Assembly (NCBI GenBank): GCA_964398055.1
Contig: CAYNLK010000005.1
Coordinates: 1 to 64,000, forward strand
Origin: CAYNLK01 sp964398055
GTDB lineage: Bacteria > Chloroflexota > Anaerolineae > 4572-78 > J111
DNA: 64,000 nucleotides
Direction of reading: 5' to 3'
Positions 34,258 to 42,407 of this stretch are shown piece after piece (the first letter of the stretch is position 1; each line of letters starts with the position of its first letter). A program made the position numbers and the translations under genes. The notes under the pieces were generated by a model. The model was not told the DNA's origin, searched no databases, and saw nothing but the letters and a program-made list of their open reading frames with translations.

Positions 34258-34289
34258 ATAAAAAACCCCAGCTTCGACTGGGGTTTTTT
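34258..34289. terminator. Bidirectional intrinsic terminator
   Basis: AAAAAACCCCAG and CTGGGGTTTTTT with a 6-nt loop. It ends the cNMP-binding gene on the minus strand. Confidence 0.92.
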
Positions 34290-34315
34290 GAGGCTGGCTT
34301 GGTTAAATTGAACAG

Positions 34316-34789
34316 TTACATTAGAGATTCACGCACCAACAGGTTGGTCTGCCGGATTTTTAGGGCCAGGTCGGCGGCAAAATTGCGCATCACAATAAAA
34401 CCCACCTGATAGTCGCTGGTCAGGAGATTCAGAAAGTCATCCCGGTCGATGACCAGTAACTTACAGCTCTTGGAACCGCAGCGAGCCGAGGCGGATCGTA
34501 GACCGGGATCAACAATGGCCACTTCGCCAAATGATTGACCCCGTCGCAAAACGGCAATGGTCGTGGGCTGATACTTGTCGCCGCCGCTACCGATGGTGTC
34601 GGGGTCCACCTGAATTTCGACCTCACCGTCCATAATAATATAGAATTCACGGCTGGGTGAATTTTCCTCAAAAATCAGCTCCCCCTCATTGAAACTCTGT
34701 TCCACGCAAATCTGGTTCACCAGGGCCAACTGCTCGGTGGTTAACTCCTGAAAAATATCAACCTGTTCGAGGACATAGGTGTAACTCAT
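34316..34789 (-). CDS. Stand-alone cyclic-nucleotide-binding (Crp-type) domain protein
   Basis: The 157-residue protein is a single cNMP-binding beta-roll (FNEGELIFEENSPSREFYIIMDGEVEI, then GQSFGEVAIVDPGLRSASARC as the phosphate-binding cassette). The cassette reads FGE-x9-RSAxAR, close to functional sites. It has no DNA-binding helix-turn-helix, so it is not a Crp regulator itself; it may gate an effector. GGAGGAGGAG precedes the ATG. Confidence 0.88.
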   Translation of the reverse strand: MSYTYVLEQVDIFQELTTEQLALVNQICVEQSFNEGELIFEENSPSREFYIIMDGEVEIQVDPDTIGSGGDKYQPTTIAVLRRGQSFGEVAIVDPGLRSASARCGSKSCKLLVIDRDDFLNLLTSDYQVGFIVMRNFAADLALKIRQTNLLVRESLM

Positions 34790-34997
34790 CTGCTACTCCT
34801 CCTCCACGACTACGTAGGTGAAATATCACTCATCATAACTCTTTAATGGTAGCACAGCAATGTTAAGACGTCAATGGGACTTTTGGTTTTTGGAACACAA
34901 CCTGCTATCAGGCCGGGGCCGCCTGCCCATCGTTTCCGATGAACCTTACTTGAATTTCTGGCTCGCCGGATTATTCGCCCAATCGTTCATTAGTCAG

Positions 34998-35003
34998 TAT
35001 AAT
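34998..35003 (+). promoter_or_regulatory. Promoter -10 box of dinG
   Basis: TATAAT 27 bp before the dinG start; the -35 region TCGCCC at 17 bp is weak. Confidence 0.5.
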
Positions 35004-35029
35004 ATCAGAAATTTTTTGGCAGGCAGAGC

Positions 35030-37885
35030 ATGGCCCGAGTTTACGTAACGCTGGACATCGAGACGACCGGCCTTGATCCGGAGCGGGACACGATCCTGGA
35101 AATTGGGGCAGTTCGCTTCAAAGGCAACCGCACCCTGGATACATTTGAAACTCTGGTTGATCCCGGTTGCCCCATACCCTACAAGATTCAACAATTGACC
35201 GGCATTACCCCGGCCGACATAGCCGGCGCGCCGCCGCTCAACACGGTCTTGCCGGATTTGGCTCGTTTTGTGGGCGACAGTCCCATCATTGGCCATAATA
35301 TCAATTTTGATCTGGGTTTTCTCCGCCAGCACGGCCTGTTTCAACACAATCCCGGCATCGATACGTTTGAGTTGGCCAGTATTTTGTTGCCCCACGCCAG
35401 TCGCTACAGCCTGGGCGCGCTCTTAAAACACCTTGATATCGATTTGCCGCCAGATGGGCAGTCGCACCGCGCCCTGGGCGACGCCCAGGCCACCCGCCAG
35501 CTATTTGAAGCGCTCCTCGATCAGGCCCGGCGGCTGGATGGTCGGATCATCGAGGAGGTGGCCCGCATCTCCGGCCAAACCGACTGGCACCTGGCCGATG
35601 TGTTTCGGGACCTGAGCCGGGAACGCCGTTACAGCCCGCCGCTGGGGACGATTGGCCAGCAACTGGCGGCCAAGGGGCTAATGAGCACCACCGCCATTGA
35701 CGGTGGTTTTGCCATGATGCAGGTCGAGGCTGGCGCAGCCGGCTTTGATCCCCCCCTCAAAGCTGCGCCCACTTCCAAACCCCTGGACATCCCTGAATTG
35801 TGCCAGATGTTGGAAAGAGGCGGTCTATTTGAACAACATTTTCCCGGTTTTGAGTATCGGCTGCAACAGGTTGACATGCTGGCCAGCCTGGCCGCCGCCT
35901 TCAACGAATCAACCCATCTAATGGTCGAGGCCGGCACCGGGACCGGCAAATCGATGGCCTATCTTATCCCGGCCATTTATTGGGCGGTTCAAAACGGTGA
36001 GCGCGTGGTTATCTCGACCAACACCATTAACTTGCAAGACCAACTGCTCAATAAAGACATCCCGGCGCTCCAGAAAATTTTGCCGGTCAAATTCAAAGCA
36101 GTGGCCCTAAAAGGCCGCAACAATTACGTCTGTCCGCGGCGGGTGCAGTTGTTCCGGGCCAAGGAAAACCTCAGCCCTAAAGAGCTACGCCTGCTGGCCA
36201 AACTGCTCATCTGGCTGCCCAGCACCACCACGGGGGATCGGGAAGAGCTTTTTATGCCGGACTATGAGGAGCAGGCGCTCTGGAGCCAGGTGGCTTCCGA
36301 TGGCAATCTATGCTCACCCCGCCATTGCACCGCCGACTCCTGCTTCTATGCTCGCGCCCGCCGCAACGCCGAGTCGGCCCACGTGATTGTGGTCAACCAT
36401 GCTTTGCTGCTGGCCGATGTGGCCGTCGACAGCCGGGTCATCCCAGAGTACAAATATTTGGTCATCGACGAAGCCCATCACCTGGAGGATCAGGTGACCG
36501 ATCAGCTCAGCTTTACCGCCAGCCAAAAACTGCTGGAGCAACTCCTGACCGAGTTGAGCCAACCACTGCGCGGCAGCCGTCGCACCGGCTTAACCCACGA
36601 AATTGCCCGGCGAGCGGTGGCGGTAGTACCCGGCAGTGTCCGGGGAGATGTCAACGATATTATCAATCGGAGCGACCAGGCCATCGACCGCAGCCGGCAG
36701 GCCAGCCAGCAGTTGTTCAATGCCTTAACCAACTTTGTGAACGAGTTCCCCGGCAGCAATCGCTACAATCAAAAAATCCGCCTGACCGAGCAGACTCGCG
36801 CCCATCCGGCCTGGTCAAACGTCGAGTTGACCTGGGACAATGCCGGCGCCACTCTGGCTGAAGTCTCCAAAGCGTTGAGCATCCTCTACACCATGCTCAC
36901 CGAACTGGAAAGTTACGATGTCCCCAACTGGGAAGAGTTGCTGGCCAACCTGACCTTCTATCGCGGCCGGCTCGACGAGATGCGCGGCAACCTACAGACC
37001 ATTCTGGCTAAACCGAGCCAGGATCGAATCTTGTGGGTTGAGCAGGATGCCAGAAACAAGAGCGTGTCGCTGCACAATGCGCCACTGCATGTGGGCAGCC
37101 TGGTAAACGAGCATTTGGTGCGGCCCAAGAATTCGGTCGTGTTGACCTCGGCCACCCTGCGCACAGCCAACTCGTTTGACTATTTTCGGGAACGCTTGCA
37201 TTTTTGGGACGCAACTGAGGTGGCGGTGGGTTCGCCCTTTGATTACGAACATAACACGCTGCTCTACCTGCCCACCGACATGCCCGAACCCAACAATCCC
37301 GGCCACCAAAAAGCAGTGGAAAGCTGCCTGATCAGCCTGGTCGTCCGGCTCAAAGGGCGCACCCTGGTGCTCTTTACCTCGTACAGCCAGTTGCGCGCCA
37401 CGGCCAATCAGATCAAAGACCCTCTGGCCGAGGCCGACATTGTGGTCTACCAGCAAGGCGACGGCACCAGTCGCCGGCAACTGCTGGAAAATTTCAAAAC
37501 CGCCGAACAGGCCGTGCTGCTGGGAACTCGCTCTTTTTGGGAGGGGGTCGATCTGCCTGGCCCGGCTTTGAGCTGTGTGGTAATGACCCGCATGCCATTT
37601 GCCGTGCCCACTGACCCGATTATCGCCGCCCGGTCGGAAACCTTTGATGATCCGTTCAACGACTATTCCATCCCTCAGGCCATCTTGACTTTTCGGCAGG
37701 GCTTTGGCCGGCTCATTCGGACCAAGGACGATCGGGGAGTGGTGGTGATGCTCGACCGGCGGATCATAAGCAAAAGCTACGGTCAGGCCTTTCTCGACTC
37801 GCTGCCTGAAGTTACCGTGCAGCGCGGTCTGCTGGCCGACCTGCCTGAAATTGCCGAAAACTGGGTTGATTATGGAGGAATTTAG
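35030..37885 (+). CDS. dinG: DinG-type helicase fused to a DnaQ-like exonuclease
   Basis: The 951-residue protein has an N-terminal DEDDh exonuclease (1-165; VTLDIETTGLD, HNINFDLGFL, HRALGDAQAT) and an XPD/DinG superfamily-2 helicase. The helicase shows Walker A EAGTGTGKSMAYL near residue 305, DEAH in VIDEAHHLED, the 4Fe-4S cysteines YVCPRR, LCSPRHC and DSCFYA, and motif VI QGFGRLIRTKDDRG. The fusion is usual in Firmicutes and Chloroflexota. It should unwind and trim structured DNA in repair. It is monocistronic and a heptad array follows its stop. Confidence 0.93.
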   Translation: MARVYVTLDIETTGLDPERDTILEIGAVRFKGNRTLDTFETLVDPGCPIPYKIQQLTGITPADIAGAPPLNTVLPDLARFVGDSPIIGHNINFDLGFLRQHGLFQHNPGIDTFELASILLPHASRYSLGALLKHLDIDLPPDGQSHRALGDAQATRQLFEALLDQARRLDGRIIEEVARISGQTDWHLADVFRDLSRERRYSPPLGTIGQQLAAKGLMSTTAIDGGFAMMQVEAGAAGFDPPLKAAPTSKPLDIPELCQMLERGGLFEQHFPGFEYRLQQVDMLASLAAAFNESTHLMVEAGTGTGKSMAYLIPAIYWAVQNGERVVISTNTINLQDQLLNKDIPALQKILPVKFKAVALKGRNNYVCPRRVQLFRAKENLSPKELRLLAKLLIWLPSTTTGDREELFMPDYEEQALWSQVASDGNLCSPRHCTADSCFYARARRNAESAHVIVVNHALLLADVAVDSRVIPEYKYLVIDEAHHLEDQVTDQLSFTASQKLLEQLLTELSQPLRGSRRTGLTHEIARRAVAVVPGSVRGDVNDIINRSDQAIDRSRQASQQLFNALTNFVNEFPGSNRYNQKIRLTEQTRAHPAWSNVELTWDNAGATLAEVSKALSILYTMLTELESYDVPNWEELLANLTFYRGRLDEMRGNLQTILAKPSQDRILWVEQDARNKSVSLHNAPLHVGSLVNEHLVRPKNSVVLTSATLRTANSFDYFRERLHFWDATEVAVGSPFDYEHNTLLYLPTDMPEPNNPGHQKAVESCLISLVVRLKGRTLVLFTSYSQLRATANQIKDPLAEADIVVYQQGDGTSRRQLLENFKTAEQAVLLGTRSFWEGVDLPGPALSCVVMTRMPFAVPTDPIIAARSETFDDPFNDYSIPQAILTFRQGFGRLIRTKDDRGVVVMLDRRIISKSYGQAFLDSLPEVTVQRGLLADLPEIAENWVDYGGI

Positions 37886-37886
37886 A

Positions 37887-37914
37887 CAATTAGTAATGAG
37901 CAATTAACAATGAG
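37887..37914 (+). repeat. Heptad array after the dinG stop
   Basis: Four AT-rich 7-bp units (CAATTAG, TAATGAG, CAATTAA, CAATGAG) begin one base after the TAG at 37883-37885. They carry stops in several frames. Confidence 0.8.
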
Positions 37915-37973
37915 GGGTGGTCAGTTTTTGATTTATAATTGCCAATATTGTTGGAGGAAATAAGAGAAGAACT

Positions 37974-38531
37974 ATGATCGATGTAAATGCTTTACGTAAA
38001 GGGACAACCTTTACCCATGAGAATGAACTCTACCGAGTATTGGATTACACCCACAACAAAACGGGGCGCGGCGGCGCGACCATTCGGGTTAAAGTGCGTA
38101 ATCTGCGCAGCGGCGCCCTCTTTGAAAAAACTTTCAACGGCGGTGAGCGGGTGGAGGATATCCGGCTGGATCACACCGAAGCCCAATACCTCTACAACGA
38201 CGGCGAACTCTACTACTTTATGGACACCGAAACCTACGAGCAGCCGGCCTTCAATCGGGAGGTCGTCGAGGATATCATCCCTTACCTGACCGAGGGGACG
38301 GTGGTTAAAATCTCCAGCTACAATGGGGAAGCGCTCGACATTGAAATTCCCCTGACCGTTGAATTGGAAGTGATCGATGCGGAGCCAGGCTTTGCCGGCG
38401 ACACCGCCCAGGGCGCGACCAAACCGGTCACAGTCTCCACCGGCCTGGTGGTCCAAACGCCGCTCTTTGTGGAGGTCGGCGATGTTATCCGCATCGATAC
38501 CCGCACCGGCGCCTACATTACTCGCGTCTAA
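37974..38531 (+). CDS. efp: Elongation factor P
   Basis: The 185-residue three-domain factor relieves ribosome stalling at polyproline. The KOW-like domain I has the tip loop KTGRGGA (Arg32 where E. coli has the modified Lys34). Domain III ends VGDVIRIDTRTGAYITRV. Bacteria modify this residue as beta-lysyl-Lys, hypusine-like Lys or rhamnosyl-Arg. An Arg in this Gly-rich loop is not the classical EarP type (SGRNxA), so the modification state is unclear. A Cys-rich protein gene follows. Confidence 0.95.
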   Translation: MIDVNALRKGTTFTHENELYRVLDYTHNKTGRGGATIRVKVRNLRSGALFEKTFNGGERVEDIRLDHTEAQYLYNDGELYYFMDTETYEQPAFNREVVEDIIPYLTEGTVVKISSYNGEALDIEIPLTVELEVIDAEPGFAGDTAQGATKPVTVSTGLVVQTPLFVEVGDVIRIDTRTGAYITRV

Positions 38532-38586
38532 CCACTGCGACAACCAGTAGGCTTGGTTATGTATCAAATATTGTAAAATTGACCGG

Positions 38587-38653
38587 CGTACTACGTACAA
38601 CGTGAAACGTTGCCGGCTTACGACGAACGTTTCAGCCCGTACGTTTACCGTGG
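38587..38653 (+). repeat. Heptad array with inverted arm
   Basis: Units CGTACTA, CGTACAA, CGTGAAA, CGTTGCC on one side and CGACGAA, CGTTTCA, GCCCGTA on the other. The halves are partly complementary. It ends at the start of the next gene. Confidence 0.75.
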
Positions 38654-38656
38654 AAA

Positions 38657-39019
38657 GTGAAGAAAGCTGTGAAAACCCCGGCCGGCAAAGAGTGTCCCTT
38701 TTATTACGCCGATTTTCATCGCGGCCGCAACGTCCAGGCCTGCCGCCTGATCGAGCGCAACCTGGACTCACCGGCCTGGCAGCCCAGTCTGTGCCACACC
38801 TGTCCGGTCCCCGAAATCTTGCAGGCGAATCGGGCCGATACCCTCAAGTTGGATGGCAAAGTAGTCAAAAAGTTTTTTGGCTTCAAGCAGCAGGTCGAAG
38901 TGACCGGCTGGTGCAGCCAGTGCTTCAGCGAGGTGCCCGACCCCAGGTTGGGTTGCCCCAACTGCCGCCGCGCCGACCAACGGCCGTCCATTTTTGATCT
39001 GGACGAGGGGCCGGGCTAG
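38657..39019 (+). CDS. Conserved Cys-rich hypothetical protein
   Basis: The 120-residue protein starts at a GTG inside or next to the heptad array. It has nine cysteines: KECPFYYADFHRGR, QACRLIE, SLCHTCPVPEIL, then a C-terminal zinc ribbon (CSQC, CPNC). It resembles proteins conserved in Chloroflexota without known function. A zinc-binding or nucleic-acid role is likely. It follows efp. Confidence 0.72.
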   Translation: MKKAVKTPAGKECPFYYADFHRGRNVQACRLIERNLDSPAWQPSLCHTCPVPEILQANRADTLKLDGKVVKKFFGFKQQVEVTGWCSQCFSEVPDPRLGCPNCRRADQRPSIFDLDEGPG

Positions 39020-39074
39020 AGCTTTACTCGCCTCTCGCTCCCCCGCCTTAACCCGTCTACTTCAAAATTGGGGG

Positions 39075-39139
39075 GTGATATTTGTCATTGTAGCTAGTGA
39101 TATTTGTCACTAATATTTTTGTAGAGACAATGCTATACT
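39075..39139 (+). promoter_or_regulatory. Two CRP/FNR-type operator sites and promoter before the Trx–VKOR gene
   Basis: GTGATATTTGTCAC (39097-39110) fits GTGA-N6-TCAC. A near copy GTGATATTTGTCAT lies exactly 22 bp upstream (39075-39088). An extended -10, TGCTATACT, ends at 39139. With a start near 39146 the sites centre at about -42.5 and -64.5, as for a class II activator plus an upstream site; there is no good -35 box. Confidence 0.7.
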
Positions 39140-39258
39140 AATAAAGGCTATTCTTCTAAGCAACGAAACCGACTCTTGAGGCAGGCAGTAGCAGCAAATC
39201 CACCTGTTCATTGACTGGTCATCATCTGCCACAGCCGGCCTGATTTGAGGCTATTATT

Positions 39259-40455
39259 ATGCGAAAGTTTTTGTTTTTCAATCTTGTCCTGATCATGGTA
39301 ATTAGTGTATTTCTGCCGGCCACCACAGCGGCCCAATCAGACTCTGACCAGCCAGTGGTACGGGCAGTGCTTTTCTACTCACCCACCTGCCCGCACTGCC
39401 ACGTGGTCATCCAGGAGCTATTGATGCCCATGGTCGAGGAGTACGGCGACCAACTTCAGATCATCGGCATCGACACCAGCCAACCGGACGGGGGACAGCT
39501 TTATCAGGCGGCCATCGAGCATTACCAGATTGCCCCGCAACGCCGCGGGGTGCCAACTCTGATCATCAAGGATATCGTTTTGGTTGGCAGCGGCGAGATT
39601 CCAGCGCAATTTCCGGGCCTGGTGGAGGAAGGGCTGGCTGCTGGCGGCATTGACTGGCCCAGTCTGCCGGGTTTTGCGCCCGAACTGGCGGTCGAAGCGG
39701 CTTCTGAGCCAACTGCCGAACCTCAGCCAACCACTCCGCCTACCCCCCCCCAAGCCGTCCAGAGTGAACCGGAAATCGCCTTAATGCCCGCCCCAACCGA
39801 TCTGGCCGCCCCAGCGGCGGCGGAATCGTTGTTGGGCATCGACCAACAAGCTCTGGCCGCGGTTGAAGCCCAGGCTCCTCCACCCGACCCGGTCGGCACG
39901 GCGCTGGCCGCCGTGATCCTGGCGGCGATGGCGCTGGCCTTGCTTTACGCGCTCTGGCGGGTGACGGTGGGCGCGCCGCCCCTGTCGCTCGCAAACCCCA
40001 ACTCCTGGCCCCCGGCGACCAGTTGGCTCATCCCCAGCTTGAGTTTGCTGGGGTTAGTGATCTCCCTCTACCTGGCCTATGTTGAAATCACCCACGTCGA
40101 AGCCGTCTGCGGCCCGGTCGGCAACTGCAATATAGTTCAGACCAGCCCCTACGCTCAAATTATTGGTATTCCGGTTGCGGTGTTGGGTTTGGTCAACTAC
40201 GTGGCCATTATCGTCCTGTGGCTGGCGCAAAAATATTCCGCCGGCTCACTGGCAAACCTGGCCACATTGGCCCTGGTGGGACTGACGATCTTTGGCGTCG
40301 GCTTCTCGATCTACCTGACCCTGCTGGAAATCTTTGTCATCCACGCCGTTTGCGCCTGGTGTCTCAGTTCAGCCGTAATCTCGACGAGCCTGATGCTGCT
40401 GGTGGTGACGCCCGTTACCGGTAAACCGGGGTTGCAAAAGGCCCTCTCCCACTAG
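39259..40455 (+). CDS. Thioredoxin–vitamin K epoxide reductase fusion (disulfide generator)
   Basis: The 398-residue protein has a signal peptide (1-25) and a thioredoxin-like domain with CPHC near residue 45. A Pro/Ala/Glu-rich linker of about 70 residues (TM near 215) leads to a VKOR domain with four spans (about 255-395), which carries the loop cysteines EAVCGPVGNCN and the active pair CAWC. VKOR passes electrons from new disulfides to quinone. The Trx domain precedes VKOR, the reverse of the common VKOR-then-Trx order. It is alone, behind an activator-type promoter. Confidence 0.88.
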   Translation: MRKFLFFNLVLIMVISVFLPATTAAQSDSDQPVVRAVLFYSPTCPHCHVVIQELLMPMVEEYGDQLQIIGIDTSQPDGGQLYQAAIEHYQIAPQRRGVPTLIIKDIVLVGSGEIPAQFPGLVEEGLAAGGIDWPSLPGFAPELAVEAASEPTAEPQPTTPPTPPQAVQSEPEIALMPAPTDLAAPAAAESLLGIDQQALAAVEAQAPPPDPVGTALAAVILAAMALALLYALWRVTVGAPPLSLANPNSWPPATSWLIPSLSLLGLVISLYLAYVEITHVEAVCGPVGNCNIVQTSPYAQIIGIPVAVLGLVNYVAIIVLWLAQKYSAGSLANLATLALVGLTIFGVGFSIYLTLLEIFVIHAVCAWCLSSAVISTSLMLLVVTPVTGKPGLQKALSH

Positions 40456-40480
40456 ACCCAACCCCTTAACTCTCCTACAG

Positions 40481-40511
40481 TCTCGTTCCCACGCTGAGCG
40501 TGGGAACGAGA
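40481..40511. terminator. Palindrome between convergent genes (REP-like, may terminate)
   Basis: TCTCGTTCCCACGC and GCGTGGGAACGAGA, 14-bp arms with a TGA loop. The core is a dispersed repeat seen in many bacteria. Its place between two stops fits use as a terminator. Confidence 0.7.
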
Positions 40512-40545
40512 TCATCCATTGATTGTTAAGTACGCCGGCTTCGTT

Positions 40546-41463
40546 TCACGGCCTGGCCGCAGCATTGGCCGGCCGTCGCCAATTCAACACTTTGAAGAAG
40601 CCATTGACGACCATAACCCCCAGCAGAATCAGGCCACAGCCAAGATAGGCGTTCCAGCCCGGCTGCTCATTCAACACCATAATTCCCAAAGCAACCCCAA
40701 TGACCGGGACCAGATACGTGACCATCGACACGTAGGTGGCGCTGGTCCGCTCGATTACCCGGTAATAGACCACAAAAGCCAGAGCAGTGCCCACCAGCGA
40801 CAAGGCCAGCAGCGAAGCGAGCGCCGGCCAGGCCGGCAGCGGTAGCTTATAAGGCTGCTCGATGAGCCAGGCCAGCGGCAAAATGTACAGCGTCGCCATC
40901 ACAAGTTGAGCCGCCGGCCCAACCAGCGGCGGCAGGCCGCGCAGATTCTGGCGGGTATAAACCGTCGCCACGCCGTAGCTGGCTGCGGCCAGCGTCGCCG
41001 CCAGCAGGCCCCACGTGGTCGCGTGGACGCCCTCAACCAGCGACGGGGCAATCAACATAAGCAGGCCGCCAAAGCCCAGTAACACGCCCACCGCCTTCAC
41101 CGGCGTCAGCCGGTCATCGCGGGTGAAGAGATGGGCCAGCACAATCGTGAACAGCGGCGTCGTGCCGTTCAAAATAGAGGCCAGGGCGCTGTCGATGTGT
41201 AGCTCGCCCCAGCTAAACAAGGCAAACGGCAACGCATTTGAGAACAATCCCACAATGGCAAAGTGACCCCAGAGCGGACCAAAGCGAGGCAGGCGGCGGC
41301 CTTGCAGCCGTAAGATAAGATAAAGCACCAGAGCGGCCAGCCCAACCCGGCCGGCAACCAGGGTCAAGGGAGGGATGTCCCCCACCGCCACCTTGATGAA
41401 CAAGAATGATGGCCCCCACAAAGCCGCCAAAAATAACAACCACAAAAAATTCCTGAATCCCAT
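40546..41463 (-). CDS. EamA/DMT-family transporter
   Basis: The 305-residue protein has ten membrane spans in two EamA halves (about 5-140 and 150-290), with GPSFLFIKVAVGDIPP at the start and LVPVIGVALGIMVLNE near the end. It probably exports a metabolite or amino acid. The gene after it on the same strand side is an Lrp/AsnC regulator 65 bp upstream, a common pairing for exporters. Confidence 0.88.
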   Translation of the reverse strand: MGFRNFLWLLFLAALWGPSFLFIKVAVGDIPPLTLVAGRVGLAALVLYLILRLQGRRLPRFGPLWGHFAIVGLFSNALPFALFSWGELHIDSALASILNGTTPLFTIVLAHLFTRDDRLTPVKAVGVLLGFGGLLMLIAPSLVEGVHATTWGLLAATLAAASYGVATVYTRQNLRGLPPLVGPAAQLVMATLYILPLAWLIEQPYKLPLPAWPALASLLALSLVGTALAFVVYYRVIERTSATYVSMVTYLVPVIGVALGIMVLNEQPGWNAYLGCGLILLGVMVVNGFFKVLNWRRPANAAARP

Positions 41464-41528
41464 GGTTTATTTCCCCTTCAAATCGCGGCTGATTTTCCGA
41501 ACCGCAAACGGTGATAAGTCATCAACAC

Positions 41529-42008
41529 TTAAATTTCACTCGTCACGTCCGGCACAACCAAGAGACTCTCTTTAAAAGTAGATAGAACAATACTGGTGAT
41601 GGAGCGTGAGACCGCAGCCTGGCCGCGAATCCGCTCAATCAAAGTTTCCAAAGCTTTTGGACTGGCGGCCCGGACCTTCAAAATGTAACAATCCTCTCCG
41701 GCCACCCCGTGGCACTCCAGCACATCCGGCTCGGCCAAACAAACATTCATCACCCTGTTCTTTGACTCAAGGTAACTCTCCGTGGTCGCTCCCACCGATA
41801 TTCGAATGAAAGCCGTAATCGGTTTACCCAAAGCTTCGGCATTCACAATAGCCACATAACCTTTGATGACCCCTTTCTTCTCCAACTTTTTAACCCGCTC
41901 GTGTACCGTTGAAACCGTCAGGCCAACTTCTTTGGCCAGGGCCGCATTCGACAAACGGGCGTCTTCCTGCAATCGCATTAAAATCCGGTAGTCGATCTCG
42001 TCAATCAT
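41529..42008 (-). CDS. Lrp/AsnC-family transcriptional regulator
   Basis: The 159-residue protein has an N-terminal HTH (IDYRILMRLQEDARLSNAALAKEVGLTVS) and a C-terminal RAM ligand-binding domain (about 70-150; HGVAGEDCYILKVRAAS). It senses an amino acid, likely controlling itself and the EamA exporter gene that follows. A candidate operator is at 42026-42046. Confidence 0.93.
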   Translation of the reverse strand: MIDEIDYRILMRLQEDARLSNAALAKEVGLTVSTVHERVKKLEKKGVIKGYVAIVNAEALGKPITAFIRISVGATTESYLESKNRVMNVCLAEPDVLECHGVAGEDCYILKVRAASPKALETLIERIRGQAAVSRSITSIVLSTFKESLLVVPDVTSEI

Positions 42009-42025
42009 TCGAAAAATTCCATAAG

Positions 42026-42046
42026 ATACCGTAAATTTTCCGGTAT
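42026..42046. promoter_or_regulatory. Candidate autoregulatory operator of the Lrp-type gene
   Basis: ATACCG-N9-CGGTAT is a symmetric AT-centred site 18 bp before the start codon. Confidence 0.5.
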
Positions 42047-42225
42047 TTACTCATAATAATAGAAGATATTACGACAATATAGGTGTTTTGTCAATAGACC
42101 AATTTTTGGATTTCTACGAGTCCAATCGACATTATTGGAAATAAGCACAATCGCTATCTCACATTATTTCAAGCGACCCGCAAGTGGGAACGCCCATTCA
42201 GAGTCACTTTTTAACCACGATTCGA

Positions 42226-42262
42226 GGGATTCCTCGTTCCGCTCCGCTGCACTCGGAATGAC
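42226..42262. repeat. Widespread REP-like element
   Basis: The reverse strand reads GTCATTCCGAGTGCAGCGGA and so on to GAGGAATC, the core of a dispersed palindrome found in many unrelated bacterial genomes. Apart from this, the Lrp operator and the lysA promoter, nothing is recognised in 42009-42407. Confidence 0.75.
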
Positions 42263-42339
42263 ATGAGCGACCAATTTTTATTCCCGATAATGTCTAATTT
42301 TTTGGCAACTTTTTGGCCTGCGGTCTCACCCCGGACCGA

Positions 42340-42369
42340 TTGGCAGAGTTTGAAGCCCGTGCATATAAT
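42340..42369 (+). promoter_or_regulatory. Sigma-70-type promoter of lysA
   Basis: TTGGCA (42340-42345), 18-bp spacer and TATAAT (42364-42369), 39 bp before the start codon. Confidence 0.7.
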
Positions 42370-42407
42370 AGGGCCTGACGCCACAATTTTTCTACCGGGA
42401 GAACCGT

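Noticed and set aside
36992..37903. 303-codon open frame on the minus strand
   Set aside because: It is antisense to dinG helicase motifs and has no recognisable domain.
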